NCBI GenBank assembly: GCA_024734495.1
Contig: JALMQS010000681.1
Location: forward strand, 7,473,542-7,537,541
Direction: 5' to 3'
Source: Forficula auricularia
Lineage: Eukaryota > Arthropoda > Insecta > Dermaptera > Forficulidae
Length of the DNA stretch: 64,000 nucleotides
This document shows positions 10,041-20,964 of the stretch, one piece after another. How positions within the stretch are numbered: the stretch's first letter is position 1; every line of letters starts with the position of its first letter. A program made the position numbers and the translations under genes. The notes beneath the pieces are model-generated. The model saw nothing but the letters and a program-made list of their open reading frames with translations. It searched no databases and had not been told where the DNA came from.

Positions 10041-10790
10041 ACAACCTGGCCCCTCACTTATATTTAATATTTAATAAAATTATTTATAATCATGTAGGGT
10101 AGGGGGGTAGTTTTTGCATTTTTAGACTCCTGGGACCCACTGATTATGTATACAAAATTTGGTTGAGTTTGGTAAATGGCAAAGATTTTCATTTTTTGAC
10201 CCTCCGCCCCCCCCCCCCCCATTTAGACTCCTCGGGACCCACTGATTATGTATACAAAATTTGGTTGAGTTTGGTAAATGGCCAAGATTTTCATTTTTTG
10301 ACCCCCCTCCCCCATTTTGAGCGGTTAGATTTTGCATTTTTAGACTTCTGGGGGTCCACTGATTATGTATACAAAATTTGGTTCAGTTTGCTCAAACGAT
10401 CTAGATTTTTAATTTTTAATCCCCCCTCCACCCCCCTTAATTTTGGGTCGATATGCACCAAAATCTAATCAGCTCTTAATCTCAATGGTCCAAAACTACG
10501 TGTGAAATTTGGTTTCGATATTCACACTTTTTTTTGAGCTAGCTCGTCCACAAATATTTGGTAACGCACAGACTAACTAACAGACATTTTGACAAAACAA
10601 TTATTATCTCGAAAAATATAATTTTTTCGATGTTCCCTTATTAGAGCTTTTTTGTAGACCGAAATGCCATAGTTTCGCTCAATTTTTTTAATCGAAATAG
10701 TTTCAGCCGTTTTTTAGATATATTGAAAAAAAGAAGGAAAAAACCACTTTTTTCATGCACGATTACAATACTTGACCATACCCTGTATGG
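10037..10790 (+). mobile_element. Dispersed 'CCATACA' family, copy 1
   Basis: About 750 bp, from CCATACAACCTGGCCCCTCA to GACCATACCCTGTATGG, with TA on both sides and weakly inverted ends (TACCATACA at each end). The left half holds three tandem units of about 115 bp, each with GTTTTTGCATTTTTAGACT, TGATTATGTATACAAAATTT, GGTTGAGTTTGGT and a poly-C run. The right half is unique, including GTCGATATGCACCAAAATCT. Other copies are at 24985, 30480 (interrupted), 35955 (minus, partial) and 58612 (minus). Open frames across the units are by-products of the repeat. Family unknown; a non-autonomous TA-inserting DNA element is one reading. Confidence 0.85.
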
Positions 10791-11384
10791 TAAACTAAAA
10801 GGACGTAGGTCTCGACTTGACCAAATGCATGATTTAAACTATGGGTGATCAATGGGTCGATCGAAGGACCGTTTTTGGTCGATCACCAAAAACGAATAAA
10901 AAAAAAGCAGATGACAAATTAGTATAATTTCCTACTTTTACCAGGTGTATGCATATGAATGACCCTTTTACGATAGATGGCAGTATAGGTTATTTTTATT
11001 TTGAACGAACGAGACCAACGAGACCAAAAAGAGGTATATCTTAAAAAAAAACCTAATTTTTGATCTGATTTCAATCAAAATCTAATCATCTCTTAAATTT
11101 TAATATACTCTATCTAAATATACAATTTACTTTTGATAACTTCATTGTTTTTTGAGCTAGAGTGTACACCCAATTTAAGAACATAAACAAAATATGATAA
11201 CACACACACACATCACATAAACACTACCCGAACACTAACAAACTAGCGAGAGAGCGAAATAGTTATTTATTTAAGAAAGCAAATATGAAACTATTTTATA
11301 GAATACGTTTATTAAGAACGAAAACAAAACAATCTCTGAACCCAATTCAAAAATCAACGGAATGAGGCACAACAATTCAATTAA
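10791..11384. other. Decayed repeat DNA
   Basis: No gene. Around 11060-11160 the text ATTTCAATCAAAATCTAATC and TTTTTTGAGCTAGAG is a diverged piece of the CCATACA family. A short CA tract lies near 11200. Confidence 0.45.
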
Positions 11385-11647
11385 GGCTAGGCACACACAG
11401 TCGTTTTCAGTCGAGCGATTGTTTAGTTGATGGATATAAATATATTAAGTTTAATGTAGGTGCATACACAACACAACTGCAGATCAACTCGATTATTTAA
11501 TCAAAAGGTATCGATGAGAACTTATGATATAAATATCGAGCTTAGTTAGTTAATTAGAGTTGGTTATAAATTGATAATGCATCACGATTTCAAACCAACC
11601 CAACTAAATTGTTGAGTCGCCTGAAAATTGACTGTGTGTGCCTAGCC
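11385..11647. mobile_element. PIF/Harbinger-like MITE
   Basis: Inverted termini GGCTAGGCACACACAGTC and GACTGTGTGTGCCTAGCC, with pairing extending inward (GTTTTCAG / CTGAAAAT), flanked by TAA on both sides. Length 263 bp, non-coding. Three-bp TWA duplications are typical of PIF/Harbinger elements; the superfamily call rests on that only. Confidence 0.8.
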
Positions 11648-12681
11648 TAATCAGCCGTGTTGCTGTTCTAGCTGAGGCATATTATTTGGCATTAGTGAAA
11701 TTACTTATTACTAAGCCTTAGCACTACGGGTTTGTCAACTCCAAACATTAGCAAAAATCAAAAAAATGATAAATCGGAATATTTTAACGTCACGAAAATT
11801 CCATCTGGGACACCGGGACTTGAGACTCAAAATCGGGACACCACTGACACCAGACAACCTTATCTTTATAGCCGACTCATCATCACTGAATGGATGGTTC
11901 CGAGATTTTGGAATACTTTTTTGAGCGAGCACAGTGGTCCCAAATCCCGAAAAGCTGGCCACAGTGACTGTATACTGTTATGTTCAAGTTTTTATTTCAA
12001 ACTATATACGTTGAAGTAACATACATATTCAGAGTAATGGAAAATATATTCTACCTCACTCTTTTTTTCTTTCACAAATCTTTTAGTAGAAAATTTTTAT
12101 TTTTAAAAATAATACCGCTATTGATATGCGTGTTCAATAATTTAACGCTATACGTATACTTCTCTTACAGGCTATGGAGCAATGCAGTTATCCAACAAGG
12201 AAATTTTTATTGCTTTACAAAAAACATTTAAAAAAATTTCAAACATATTATTTTGGTAAATTTAACTTAGATTTCTAAGCAGCGACTTCAAAAACTCCTT
12301 AATACCTAATTTCGGCAAAATCTGATATTTTTAGAATATATACTAGTATGTCAGCTATATTGGAAAGGTCATTTTGTTTTTCGTAATTTTGACTTTTGAT
12401 TCGTAATCAGCAACCTCGGAAACCTTAGTATACCAAGTTTTATTCAAACTGAAGAATACATAGTTGAGTTCTCTTATTATTCAAGATACAGTAGTATGTG
12501 ATTCAGAATTAAAAGAGAAAAAGATGCCACGTCGATACTTCTACCATCTACGATAAAATTACTGCGCTATCTGTAATGCTCAAATTTCCATTTAAGTCTT
12601 TTGTGATAAAGCAACTAAAAAACAGGAATTAATTTCATTAAGATCTTCTTATAATCGATTATTCTTTTATTTTCGAAATTA
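11648..12681. other. Intergenic DNA, nothing recognised
   Basis: Open frames at 11732-12231 on both strands overlap each other and show no domain or splice pattern; they are treated as chance. No RNA or repeat was identified. Confidence 0.4.
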
Positions 12682-13068
12682 CAATGAAACCCCTCAAATC
12701 CGAACTAATTGGGGCTGTAGCCTGTTCGGATTTCAATTTGTTCGGATTAGCCGAAAGCAGCTTCGACAATTGGAGATAACTATATAATATAAGTGATATT
12801 TTGTGTGTTTCTATTATTATTTCATTGTTTTTGCAAAGTGATTAACCTAAAGATTTTCAATAACCAACTTTTACCGTTTTTCAATGACATAAAATATGTA
12901 GACACATTTACACTTTGTTAGATATGCTAACTGTACTTCTTTGTTAATTTTTCAACTAATTATGTAAAATAAGGCTATAATGTAGAATATATACATAATT
13001 GTTTTATGACTAAATAAATAAGTTTCTTTTTTCGGATTTCCGGGGTTCGGATTTGAGGGGTTTCACTG
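12682..13068. mobile_element. pogo/Tigger-like MITE
   Basis: Inverted ends CAATGAAACCCCTCAAATCC and GGATTTGAGGGGTTTCACTG flanked by TA dinucleotides; 387 bp, no transposase. The end sequence is of the CAGTGAAACC type seen in pogo/Tigger elements. Confidence 0.82.
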
Positions 13069-13874
13069 TATTCACAATAATAATCATTTAGTTTATCTTT
13101 TTCTTTTTTTTGTAAAGGGTCTTGGTTTTTGAGACCATGGACAATTCTTTAACCAAAGCAGATTATAAAACGTTATTATTTATTTAATTGTCATATGTTT
13201 GTCTACCTGGTCTGTGTGATGGATACTTGTGATGGTCCTTCTTTCTCTGTCAGATGACCTTTTTCTTTACCATTTTTTGTTGATTTAGATTGAAAGGGTT
13301 ATTTCTTCTGTTGTGTACAAAGCTACAACAAAAGCTCACAGCCTCTTCCATCGTCTATTCAAAGATGTGCTCTTTATATATAGCTCAGAGTTCTATTAAA
13401 AGCATATTCGTGCTACGCTAGAACAAGGTCGATCCCCTCTAGATTTAAAGCCACTCATAAGTCTTTTCTATTAAATTATTATTATTTAGGGTTCCTTTTG
13501 TTGTTCATTTAAAAATGTTACCTGAATATTTTCAAATAGGGGGGGGTGTCTTCACCTCATTGAGTCTAATTTTCCCTATATTTTTCTCAAACATTCTTAA
13601 GAATAAACAAACATGCAAGAGGTGGCTGGCTTTTCGGGGGGGGGGGGCAAATTTTATAATTTTTTAAAACTTTTTTATAAACATGACGACTATATTTATT
13701 AAATATTCCCTTACTGGTGAGATGGCCTCCGAAATTAATACGGGGTCTGCATTCCTACTGAATTTTGCCCCCCCCCCCCCTTGAAAATTTCTGGATACAC
13801 CCTTATAAACAAATTTATAATAATATTATGTATATATAATAATAATTATAGTTTCTTTTTTTGTTAAGGGAAAA
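13069..13874. other. Intergenic DNA with G/C homopolymer runs
   Basis: No gene. Runs of G at 13539-13546 and 13637-13648 and of C at 13768-13779, the last followed by TTTCTGGATACACCC, suggest degraded ends of a DNA element, but opposing termini were not resolved. Confidence 0.4.
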
Positions 13875-13990
13875 TGGTGTGGGTTCTTGGTGAAACATTT
13901 TAAATAAAGTAAAGAAAATTTCGGAAAATTTAAGAAACATTTTAAAATTTTAAAAATTTCTTAAATTTGTCAATATTTTCTTTACTTTAA
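13875..13990. mobile_element. PLE-terminus hairpin fragment
   Basis: GTGTGGGTTCTTGGTGAAAC followed by ATTTTAAATAAAGTAAAGAA, then an inverted copy ATATTTTCTTTACTTTAATT. The first phrase matches the outer end of the Penelope-like insertion at 34240 (GGTTCTAGGTGAAACATTTT). Related pieces occur at 15759, 28405 and 58274. Confidence 0.65.
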
Positions 13991-15419
13991 TTATATGCTA
14001 GTTCCTTTTATTTAACTTGCTCTTGGCTTGTGAAGCTTCTGGTCAAAACTTTGCCATTTAATCTTAAATTATTTCTTGAAAAGCTTTCTAGCTCAAATTT
14101 TGCACACACACAAAAAAATAATAATAATTAACGATTTAGTTTAATGGAAACAATAGATTAAATAATTATCTTTACAAAATTCATCTGCGAATTTTATATC
14201 AAGAATAATAAAGGAGTGGAGTTAAAGTAACTATCTACATATGGTATATTTAATCTAGGACGCTCCATGTTTTTATTATTCGTAATATAAAATTTATTTT
14301 TAATTTTATTTCAATTTTTTTTTTTTTTTTTTTTTTTTACTTTTTCTTTTCCTCATCTTTTTTTAGAAGTCATCATGCTTTAGTTAGATTTTTCTACAAT
14401 ATCTAACAAATATTTTGAAGAGATTAATTTAGTAAAACAAGCATATCACATTACTATATTACCTATTATTTAGTATTGAAAATCATCAAATTGATTCTGA
14501 ATTAGTACTTTATATAAAATTGTAATTAGATCTTATATAATTTTATTACTAATACATAATAATATACTTCTATGCTTGAATACATATTAAATAGTTGGTA
14601 GTTCTCGTTAACATATACTAAATAATTGCATTATAAAACCATCGCTAATTGGTATGGTAGTTAAGGTTTGAAGTCCCAGTCAAATTCATCTGAAGATTCA
14701 GATTGATAATCACTTTCGAAAGGTCTTACAATGACATAAGCAAAATTTCATGCAAATCAATCCAAGCTTTTAGGACTTGGGCTATAATTATATTTTGGAT
14801 CCCCTTATTTTGGTCCCCGAAAGAAATAATATATTTATTATTATTTTATATCGGGCAATTTCATAGTAAATTTCATTTGGGGGGGGGGGTTTAGCTTGAA
14901 AATCATATAATTTTAATTTTTTGATGAGTAAATTAATTTTAGAACTTCTATCACCAAACTTACAAAAATGGCTACCAACCGTTCTGACTTCAAAAGCAAA
15001 TTATATTCCATAGTACAAAAGTTTTTAATTGCATTTCCTTCATCATATTTAGTAAAAGTAGGTTTCAGTGCAGTTACAAATCTTTCAACTATTGAAAAAA
15101 TAACTAATCCCGATTATTAAAGAATGCTCTTTACGAAGATTGGTCCGAATACATTAATAGCACCTCTCCAGGTTAAATAATTTATTATTATCCTTCGAAA
15201 TCTTAATTTTCTGAGTGAAATACCAATGTTACCATGGTCGATTTCAATTAATACTTTTATAAATTTAAGCTTCAACTTGTCTTTGGGCCCGTCTATAAAA
15301 TGTGTACGCAACAATAGGGAAGAGGGGTATATAGCCCAGAGGTAAAATATGTGACGAGGAGGGTCAATATTAGCAAACGTGACGTCATATAGATACATCA
15401 ATTTTATTTTTATTCTATT
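13991..15419. other. AT-rich DNA, nothing recognised
   Basis: Contains a poly-T run at about 14319-14338 and a short G run at 14879. No gene or element boundary could be supported. Confidence 0.45.
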
Positions 15420-15431
15420 AACAACCATATT

Positions 15432-15716
15432 AGAGGCGACTGTGGGTCAGTGGCTAGAGTGTCGGGTCGCTGACTCGAAGTGCGCTGGTTCGAGACTGAG
15501 TCATCAGATATTTTCAGGTGCCTCCTCTTGAAAAGCAATGGCAACCTACCAAGATTATAAATGCCTAGTAACCTCTCCAAACTAATCGTTCGGAACCGGC
15601 GTTAAAAAGTAGGTCCCGTATATCTGTTTAAAAACAGCTAAACAGACTCAGCACAGGTATATGTGGAGAGGAGCCAAACCGTCAGGGAGACCTGATATGG
15701 CACTTAAAAGAAGAAG
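15432..15716 (+). mobile_element. tRNA-derived SINE with 12-bp target duplication
   Basis: A 285-bp element flanked by AACAACCATATT at 15420-15431 and 15717-15728. The head carries RNA polymerase III promoter boxes: box A TGGGTCAGTGGCTAGAG (15443-15459) and box B GGTTCGAGACT (15487-15497), spaced as in a tRNA gene. A unique body follows and the tail is AAAAGAAGAAG. It appears complete and recent, judging by the perfect duplication. SINEs are mobilised by LINE proteins recognising the tail. Confidence 0.9.
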
Positions 15717-15758
15717 AACAACCATATTCACAATTAAATAAATATAATTTTGAATATT

Positions 15759-15956
15759 AATTTGGTCTAGGTTCTTGGTGAAACATATTTTAAAAAACTA
15801 ATGAAAATTTAAAAAAATTTTAACAATTTTGAAAAATTTAAAAATATAAAAATTCTAGTTAGGTTTGACATACCTAGAATTTTTATTTTTTTAAATTTTC
15901 ACTACTTAATTAAAATATTTTTCATCAAGAACCTACACCAAAATAAACATAATATA
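15759..15956. mobile_element. Short inverted-repeat element of the PLE-terminus family
   Basis: Left end TTGGTCTAGGTTCTTGGTGA, right end TTTCATCAAGAACCTACACC; the arms pair for about 30 bp and the AT-rich interior pairs further around CTAGTTAGG / CATACCTAG. No protein. Resembles the outer end of the insertion at 34240. Confidence 0.7.
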
Positions 15957-17334
15957 ATTTCTACGAATATACTTGTATTACTGACAGTTATACAAATTAT
16001 ATCATTCATTTTTTTTTGTTTTAAGAAAGTTGAGGAGACTGGGATATCGTGACGTAATGAAATAGCTAGGGGGGATGTTTACAAAAATATGACGAAATTA
16101 TTTTTTGATTGGGGTCACCATTGTCGTTGCTTGCTATTATTTATTTCACTGTTTAAACTGAGTCTCTATTTATAATAATTTTTATTGAAGATATAAATAT
16201 AACATTTATTCAAATTGGAGAATTACTGAAATGACATTTTTAGAACAAATCAAAAAATAAAATCTAAACACAATTAAAAAAACATAAAACAGTTGAGAAT
16301 GGACTAATAGGTAGAATTCAAAAAATGAAACACTCACTGATAAAAACAAAAATATTTAGATAATTATTTGATAAAAAATGACAAATTTTTAGTAAATAAA
16401 ATAAAGAACTTGTCAACATGATAAAGAACCATTAGCATATATATGTAAACACCTAGTTAACGGGGAGGGGTAAAAATAGTTGTAGAGAAAAAATAACTTT
16501 TATAAAAATAAAAAAAATTAAAAAATTATATATGTCGTACATATTCGACACTCTGCATGTGTTAAATTAAGGTGGCCAATTATTTTTTGCACAAATGGAG
16601 TATGCCAGACGCCCGAGATTGGCACATAAAACAAATATTTCTGAGCCGAGAGCCGAATGAAGTTTTTTTAGGTCTCGTATTTCGTGTGACGTGAAATGAA
16701 GACGATCAATTATTATAATTGGTCGTCTTCATTTTTACTCGTTTTATATTAGCTTCACCTGTATGTATGTATGTATTTATAGTTAGTTTTAGTTTTAGTT
16801 TTTTTTAGTTTTAAGAGGATGTTTTTATTAGCCAGAAAAAAAATATATACAATTTATTTCAAAATTACTTCTAACAATCAAAAAGAAGTATAGTATCTTA
16901 AATTTAATACAATGAAAAAAGAAAAGGTCCATTTTAAATGGATCCCAGTAGATTTTTTACTTTATCCAATGCTAAACATTGGCTCATTCAAGTGCAATTC
17001 CGCTAACTTCGATACTTATACTTTGTCACTATAGGTTGCAAGTATAGTGAAACAAGTTTTTCTAAACTAAAAATAATTAAAAATTAATTGAGATCGACAT
17101 TGTCTCAAGATGGGTTAAGTGGAAATAATTTTTACCCAGGGCGGTGAAAAAGCTGGATCGGGGACTCTAATCAGTCGTTTAAATCTTGTTCGGATAATTG
17201 AGTTTCAATTTTTAATTTTTCAAGGTAAAATTCAGGGTGCGAAAGAAAAAAGTAATGCGACTCTCATAATGGAATCTACTTAGAACTAGAAAAATGCGCC
17301 TTGAACTTTCTTAATTATGTGACATGAAAAAATA
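15957..17334. other. AT-rich DNA with small hairpins
   Basis: A perfect hairpin lies at about 16689-16735 (GAAATGAAGACGATCAATTA / TAATTGGTCGTCTTCATTT) and a GTAT microsatellite near 16762. No gene seen. Confidence 0.5.
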
Positions 17335-17872
17335 ATTTTTAAGAAAAAAATAAGACCGACTTCAAAAAATTAAATGCAACAAATAAAATACACTAAAAGG
17401 TATAAAATAATTATTATCTTATTTAGTTACAACTAAACGACGAAATATTAACATGAAATTACTTTTTGAAGTCGGTGCCAAACATATACCTTTTATGAAT
17501 CGAACTCGACGGATCTTATTTAGTACGTTTGGGTACGCTCGCTTATAGGTATAGTTTGGGTTAATAGAGTAAGGTGTGTAGTTCACAGTGAATGAAATAA
17601 ACCTCTTTGAGTTTTATTTCATTCACTGTGAAACTACACACCCTTTACTCTATTAACTAACATCATGTTTCACCTAAAACCTACACCACTTTCATATATA
17701 AGTAAAAAAGGTATAGTTTGTTTGGCACCGACTTCAAAAAGTAATTTCATGTTAATATATCGTCGTTTAGTTGTAACTAAATAAGATAATAATTATTTTA
17801 TACCTTTTAGTGTATTTTATTTGTTGCATTTAATTTTTTGAAGTCGGTCTTATTTTTTTCTTAAAAATTATT
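17335..17872. repeat. Long inverted repeat, arms ~165 bp
   Basis: The left arm (about 17335-17497) runs from TAAGAAAAAAATAAGACCGA to TTTTTGAAGTCGGTGCCAAA; the right arm (17720-17872) is its near-perfect reverse complement. Both ends carry ACCGACTTCAAAAA, and a further AACCTCCTCC-TTTTTTGAAGTCGG stands at 18179-18204. The spacer is interrupted by the PLE-like insertion at 17559. Confidence 0.9.
17559..17708 (-). mobile_element. PLE-like hairpin insertion, 12-bp target duplication
   Basis: 150-bp insertion flanked by AGGTATAGTTTG at 17547-17558 and 17709-17720. Inside, GTGTGTAGTT-CACAGTGAAT pairs with ATTCACTGTG-AAACTACACA; then ATGTTTCACCTAAAACCTAC, the reverse complement of the PLE outer end. 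Closely related to the PLE remnant at 60395-60545, but without its hammerhead. Confidence 0.82.
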
Positions 17873-18819
17873 TTTATTTTTCTCTTTTTAGTGATGTTAT
17901 TAATAGTGATCATATCATCAAAACTTGACCAAATTAATATGGCACCATCCCTAAAATACCCCCTTTCCAATAAAAAAGAATCATCTAAATCGGCTAATAA
18001 ACAAAGAAGTTAGGCCTGAACAAACCTAACAAAAAAGGTCTAATACCAATGAAAAAAACGGGACCAATCGGAAGCTAGACTGAACCAGATGCAATTTTTT
18101 TTTCAAAATTGTTTCACAATTGGCGGAGATATGAGGCAACATAGACACAAAAAAAAAAAAAAATTCAGTCGAATAGAGAACCTCCTCCTTTTTTGAAGTC
18201 GGTTAAAAATAAATTCTTATTTAAAGTTTTCTTTGCACATTCTATTTAAAATGTTTATCCTTTATTTTGGGGCGCCGGTATTGCGGTTCAACTTCGAATT
18301 GAGTTTAGTCAGAACAATTTTCTCTGCCAAAAATGTAATGAGTCTCATTAAATCCAGGGGGATGAAACGGGAAACCACCTCTTTGAAAAATTTCCCCAAG
18401 AAAATTACTATGAAAAATGGTATTCCTTAAAAATAAACTCTATTACTCTCGGCAAAATACTATTTTAATTTATCTAATACCTTGAATATATATTTTTATT
18501 AAAAGTTTTTATTAAAGGGATAATTCTAATGGTTCTAATTATCTATTCCATATGCTAATTCCGTTCTATTCTATCCTGTCTTACTTAGTTTTATCGTCTA
18601 ATAGTGTTTGATAATGGTTCAAGTAATGAATATAGATAACTGTTTTGAAGTTATTAGCCTTAATGGTTTTAGATAACTTATCTATACTTATTATTACTAT
18701 TTATAAATATCAAGTTTGATACATAAAGTTGAATATTCATAGTTGAATTACATATTCGTCTTAGCGGAGCCACAAATAGTTCCAAACAATCTAACATAAT
18801 AGCAACTAAAAGAGTGACA
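17873..18819. other. Intergenic DNA
   Basis: No gene recognised. The motif ACTCTCGGCAAAA near 18451 matches the outer end of the hammerhead element at 4814, suggesting a decayed end. Confidence 0.4.
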
Positions 18820-19021
18820 CTGGTGTATAAACCTTAGACCATGAAATATATAGACACGCCCTCTGCTACTCTCCACACAGAGTGAAGTGAGGCCAACATC
18901 GCCTACAGATGACGTCACGTTCTCGCATAAATATTTTCGTAATATTAATTTTCGATTATTGGAATCCAAAATAAATAATCTAAACTAAGATAAATTTATC
19001 TCAATGTATAATAATTCCTAT

Positions 19022-19622
19022 TGTACTGGCTGGAAAATTCAGTAATGTTCACTTTGCCCTTTGAAGGCAAAAATAAATAAAATAATATATGTTTGTTGTT
19101 TGAAATATTATTTTATTTCAAACCAGGTCTTGAATATAGGTATAACAACGTGGTTACAAACTTGGGTTTTACTAATTAAATATAGTTATATAATTTAAAA
19201 TTGAACAACAAATAATTATATTATTAAAACAATATTTGTATTTGAATTAGGCAATCGGCCATTTCTATAAATAAATAACTTAAATATTTGATGATATTTA
19301 AGATATAAGATATATATATATTTATATATATAAATTATTGTTGAATTATTTTTCCACAATAACAACAATACTCAAACACACGATAAACAATAATATTAAC
19401 GGCACGCGGTACGCGCTAATCAAAAACGAAACGAAAACAGATCCGAGCAAGCCTACTATTACTTGACAAATCGGCATCCATATATCATCTGTCTGCCACA
19501 TGTTCATTAGTCATCACTCACTCCTCTAGCCTCCACGTCATAAAGTCATTCCTGCTCGAATAATTCACTGTTCCGACACTAGGCTCCCGGAATATAGCCG
19601 CGGGAAATTTATTTTGGTTACA
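19022..19622 (-). repeat. 3' LTR (601 bp)
   Basis: Nearly identical to 20965-21617 apart from one 52-bp unit. On the minus strand it opens TGTAACCAAAATAAATTTCC and closes CCAGCCAGTACA. Confidence 0.92.
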
Positions 19623-19636
19623 TATCCCCCCCCCAG
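19623..19636 (-). promoter_or_regulatory. Polypurine tract
   Basis: Minus-strand GCTGGGGGGGGATA directly before the 3' LTR, where plus-strand DNA synthesis is normally primed. Confidence 0.8.
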
Positions 19637-19696
19637 CGGGGAAGTTCCGGGAGCTCGGGAAGGTTCTGGGTCGAGCACACCTTCCTCCGATAGTTT

Positions 19697-20485
19697 CTAT
19701 ATACCCGGATCAAAAGGTAAAGGATGTGGATAGGGTAAGCTAAACGTGAAAAAGGGGCACGGGACATAAATGGGAAATGGCACTGGGACTGGAAAATTTA
19801 AATTGTATTTATCTCCATTTTGTACATCAGTTGTCTCATCCTCTCTAGAATACATTTCTTCAGCTGTTTCTAGAGGCTGATCAATTACAGTTTCAGGGCT
19901 TACTTCAGTTATCACTGTGTCAGATTCCTCTTCTTCTTCAACGGATTGAATATTTGGTTTTTTATCAATTAGTTCTTCATCAAAGTCTTCATTAACATTA
20001 TCCAAAGAAATATTTTCAACCTCCATTAGTTGATTTTGATCAATCTCATCAGGATCATCAGGATCACTATCATCATGAATATTATCACCAGGTTCTTCTT
20101 GTTCAATTTCATCATGATCACTCTCAGAATTGACAATTTCACCAGGTACTTCATCATCTTCATTAAGATCATCATCATTGACATCTTCATCAACATCATC
20201 ATTAACAACTTCATCAATATCATAATTAACCACTTCATCAGGTTTTTCCAAATGTTCAACTTCTGAGAATTCAGCCTCTGAATAGTCTTCAACTTCTTCA
20301 AAGTGTTCAACTTCTCCAAAATGTTCAACATTTTCATATAGTTGAACTTGTTTATCTACTTCTAAATCTTCCCGTTTTATTAATGGGTCCGGGACGAATG
20401 AAGAACGAGGGGGTCTGAAGATACAATAGGGGACGAGAAATCGATATGGGACGGAACGGTAGCCACTGTATGCAGAGTGGAGCAC
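19697..20485 (-). CDS. Acidic second frame of the LTR element
   Basis: A 262-codon frame overlapping the end of the Gag-like frame by about 105 bp, in the -1 frame relative to it. It could be made as a fusion by -1 ribosomal frameshifting, or the two could once have been one frame split by an indel; no clear slippery heptamer was seen. The middle is strongly Asp/Glu-rich (for example DEVVNDDVDEDVNDDD, EEEEESDTV) with an imperfect EVEHFEEVED-type repeat, and the C-terminus is Pro-rich (PVPVPFPIYVPCP). No pol motifs (no FADD, HPxDH or DDE triad). Function unknown. Its survival without stops over 790 bp suggests recent activity or selection in the mobile copy. Confidence 0.65.
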   Translation of the reverse strand: MLHSAYSGYRSVPYRFLVPYCIFRPPRSSFVPDPLIKREDLEVDKQVQLYENVEHFGEVEHFEEVEDYSEAEFSEVEHLEKPDEVVNYDIDEVVNDDVDEDVNDDDLNEDDEVPGEIVNSESDHDEIEQEEPGDNIHDDSDPDDPDEIDQNQLMEVENISLDNVNEDFDEELIDKKPNIQSVEEEEESDTVITEVSPETVIDQPLETAEEMYSREDETTDVQNGDKYNLNFPVPVPFPIYVPCPFFTFSLPYPHPLPFDPGI

Positions 20486-20868
20486 GAGACGATTTGATTA
20501 TATAAAATTATGGAGAAATCGGTACTTGCGATGGGAGAGGGAAGAACTCCTGTGTGTGGCTCTCCTACACGTTTTACCAACGCTCGATACTTGTTTATTA
20601 TGCCGTCGATGATATCGGTGAAGGCCACCCACGTTTTCGGGATCTCAATTTTTTCTTTGGGATCAGAAGTGCGGCAATTACACAAGCGAATGCCCCTCTG
20701 GACCTCCCCAAATTGAGTTTCCAACCCTGGTAACTTCTCTAGGATATTTTTAAAATCTTCTACCTGAGAAGGGGTCAGCTGTGTACATTTCTCGTAAAGG
20801 GACCGAACATGGTCGAATAAATCTTCTCGTTCGGCCACTAGTTTTTCCACGAATCGCTCGGTCGCCAT
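20380..20868 (-). CDS. Gag-like protein of the LTR element
   Basis: A 162-codon frame beginning MATERFVEKLVAEREDLFDH, about 95 bp after the primer-binding site, as expected for gag. The sequence is predicted mostly helical, with a heptad-like early segment (residues 1-50) and LEKLPGLETQFGEV followed by a Cys pair. No zinc knuckle is seen within it. The end overlaps the acidic downstream frame. The Gag role is inferred from position and the absence of other genes; the protein was not matched to a named family. Confidence 0.65.
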   Translation of the reverse strand: MATERFVEKLVAEREDLFDHVRSLYEKCTQLTPSQVEDFKNILEKLPGLETQFGEVQRGIRLCNCRTSDPKEKIEIPKTWVAFTDIIDGIINKYRALVKRVGEPHTGVLPSPIASTDFSIILYNQIVSCSTLHTVATVPSHIDFSSPIVSSDPLVLHSSRTH

Positions 20869-20942
20869 ATTGTTCTTTCCTTATAATCGGTAGTCACAAA
20901 ATCACAAATGATTAATTAAGATACGAAACGTAAACAAAAATA

Positions 20943-20963
20943 GGGTCCTTTGGTCGGGCGCCA
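20943..20963 (-). promoter_or_regulatory. Primer-binding site
   Basis: Minus-strand TGGCGCCCGACCAAAGGACC, one base inside the 5' LTR. The TGGCGCC start resembles tRNA-3'-end-complementary sites of Gypsy elements and retroviruses; the tRNA was not determined. Confidence 0.7.
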
Positions 20964-20964
20964 T

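Noticed and set aside
10122..10468. Open frames of 71 and 101 codons on both strands
   Set aside because: They run through poly-C tandem units of a dispersed repeat; the translations only mirror the repeats.
11732..12231. Overlapping frames of 95, 75 and 83 codons
   Set aside because: No domain, conserved motif or splice context; opposite-strand overlap suggests chance.
17547..17720. Hammerhead in the 17.6-kb PLE-like insertion
   Set aside because: The outer sequences match PLE ends but no CTGANGA/GAAA pair is present.
20026..20337. Met/Leu/Lys- and Ile-rich frames on both strands inside the LTR element
   Set aside because: They are shadows of the acidic frame at 19697-20485 (GAT/GAA-type codons read in other frames).
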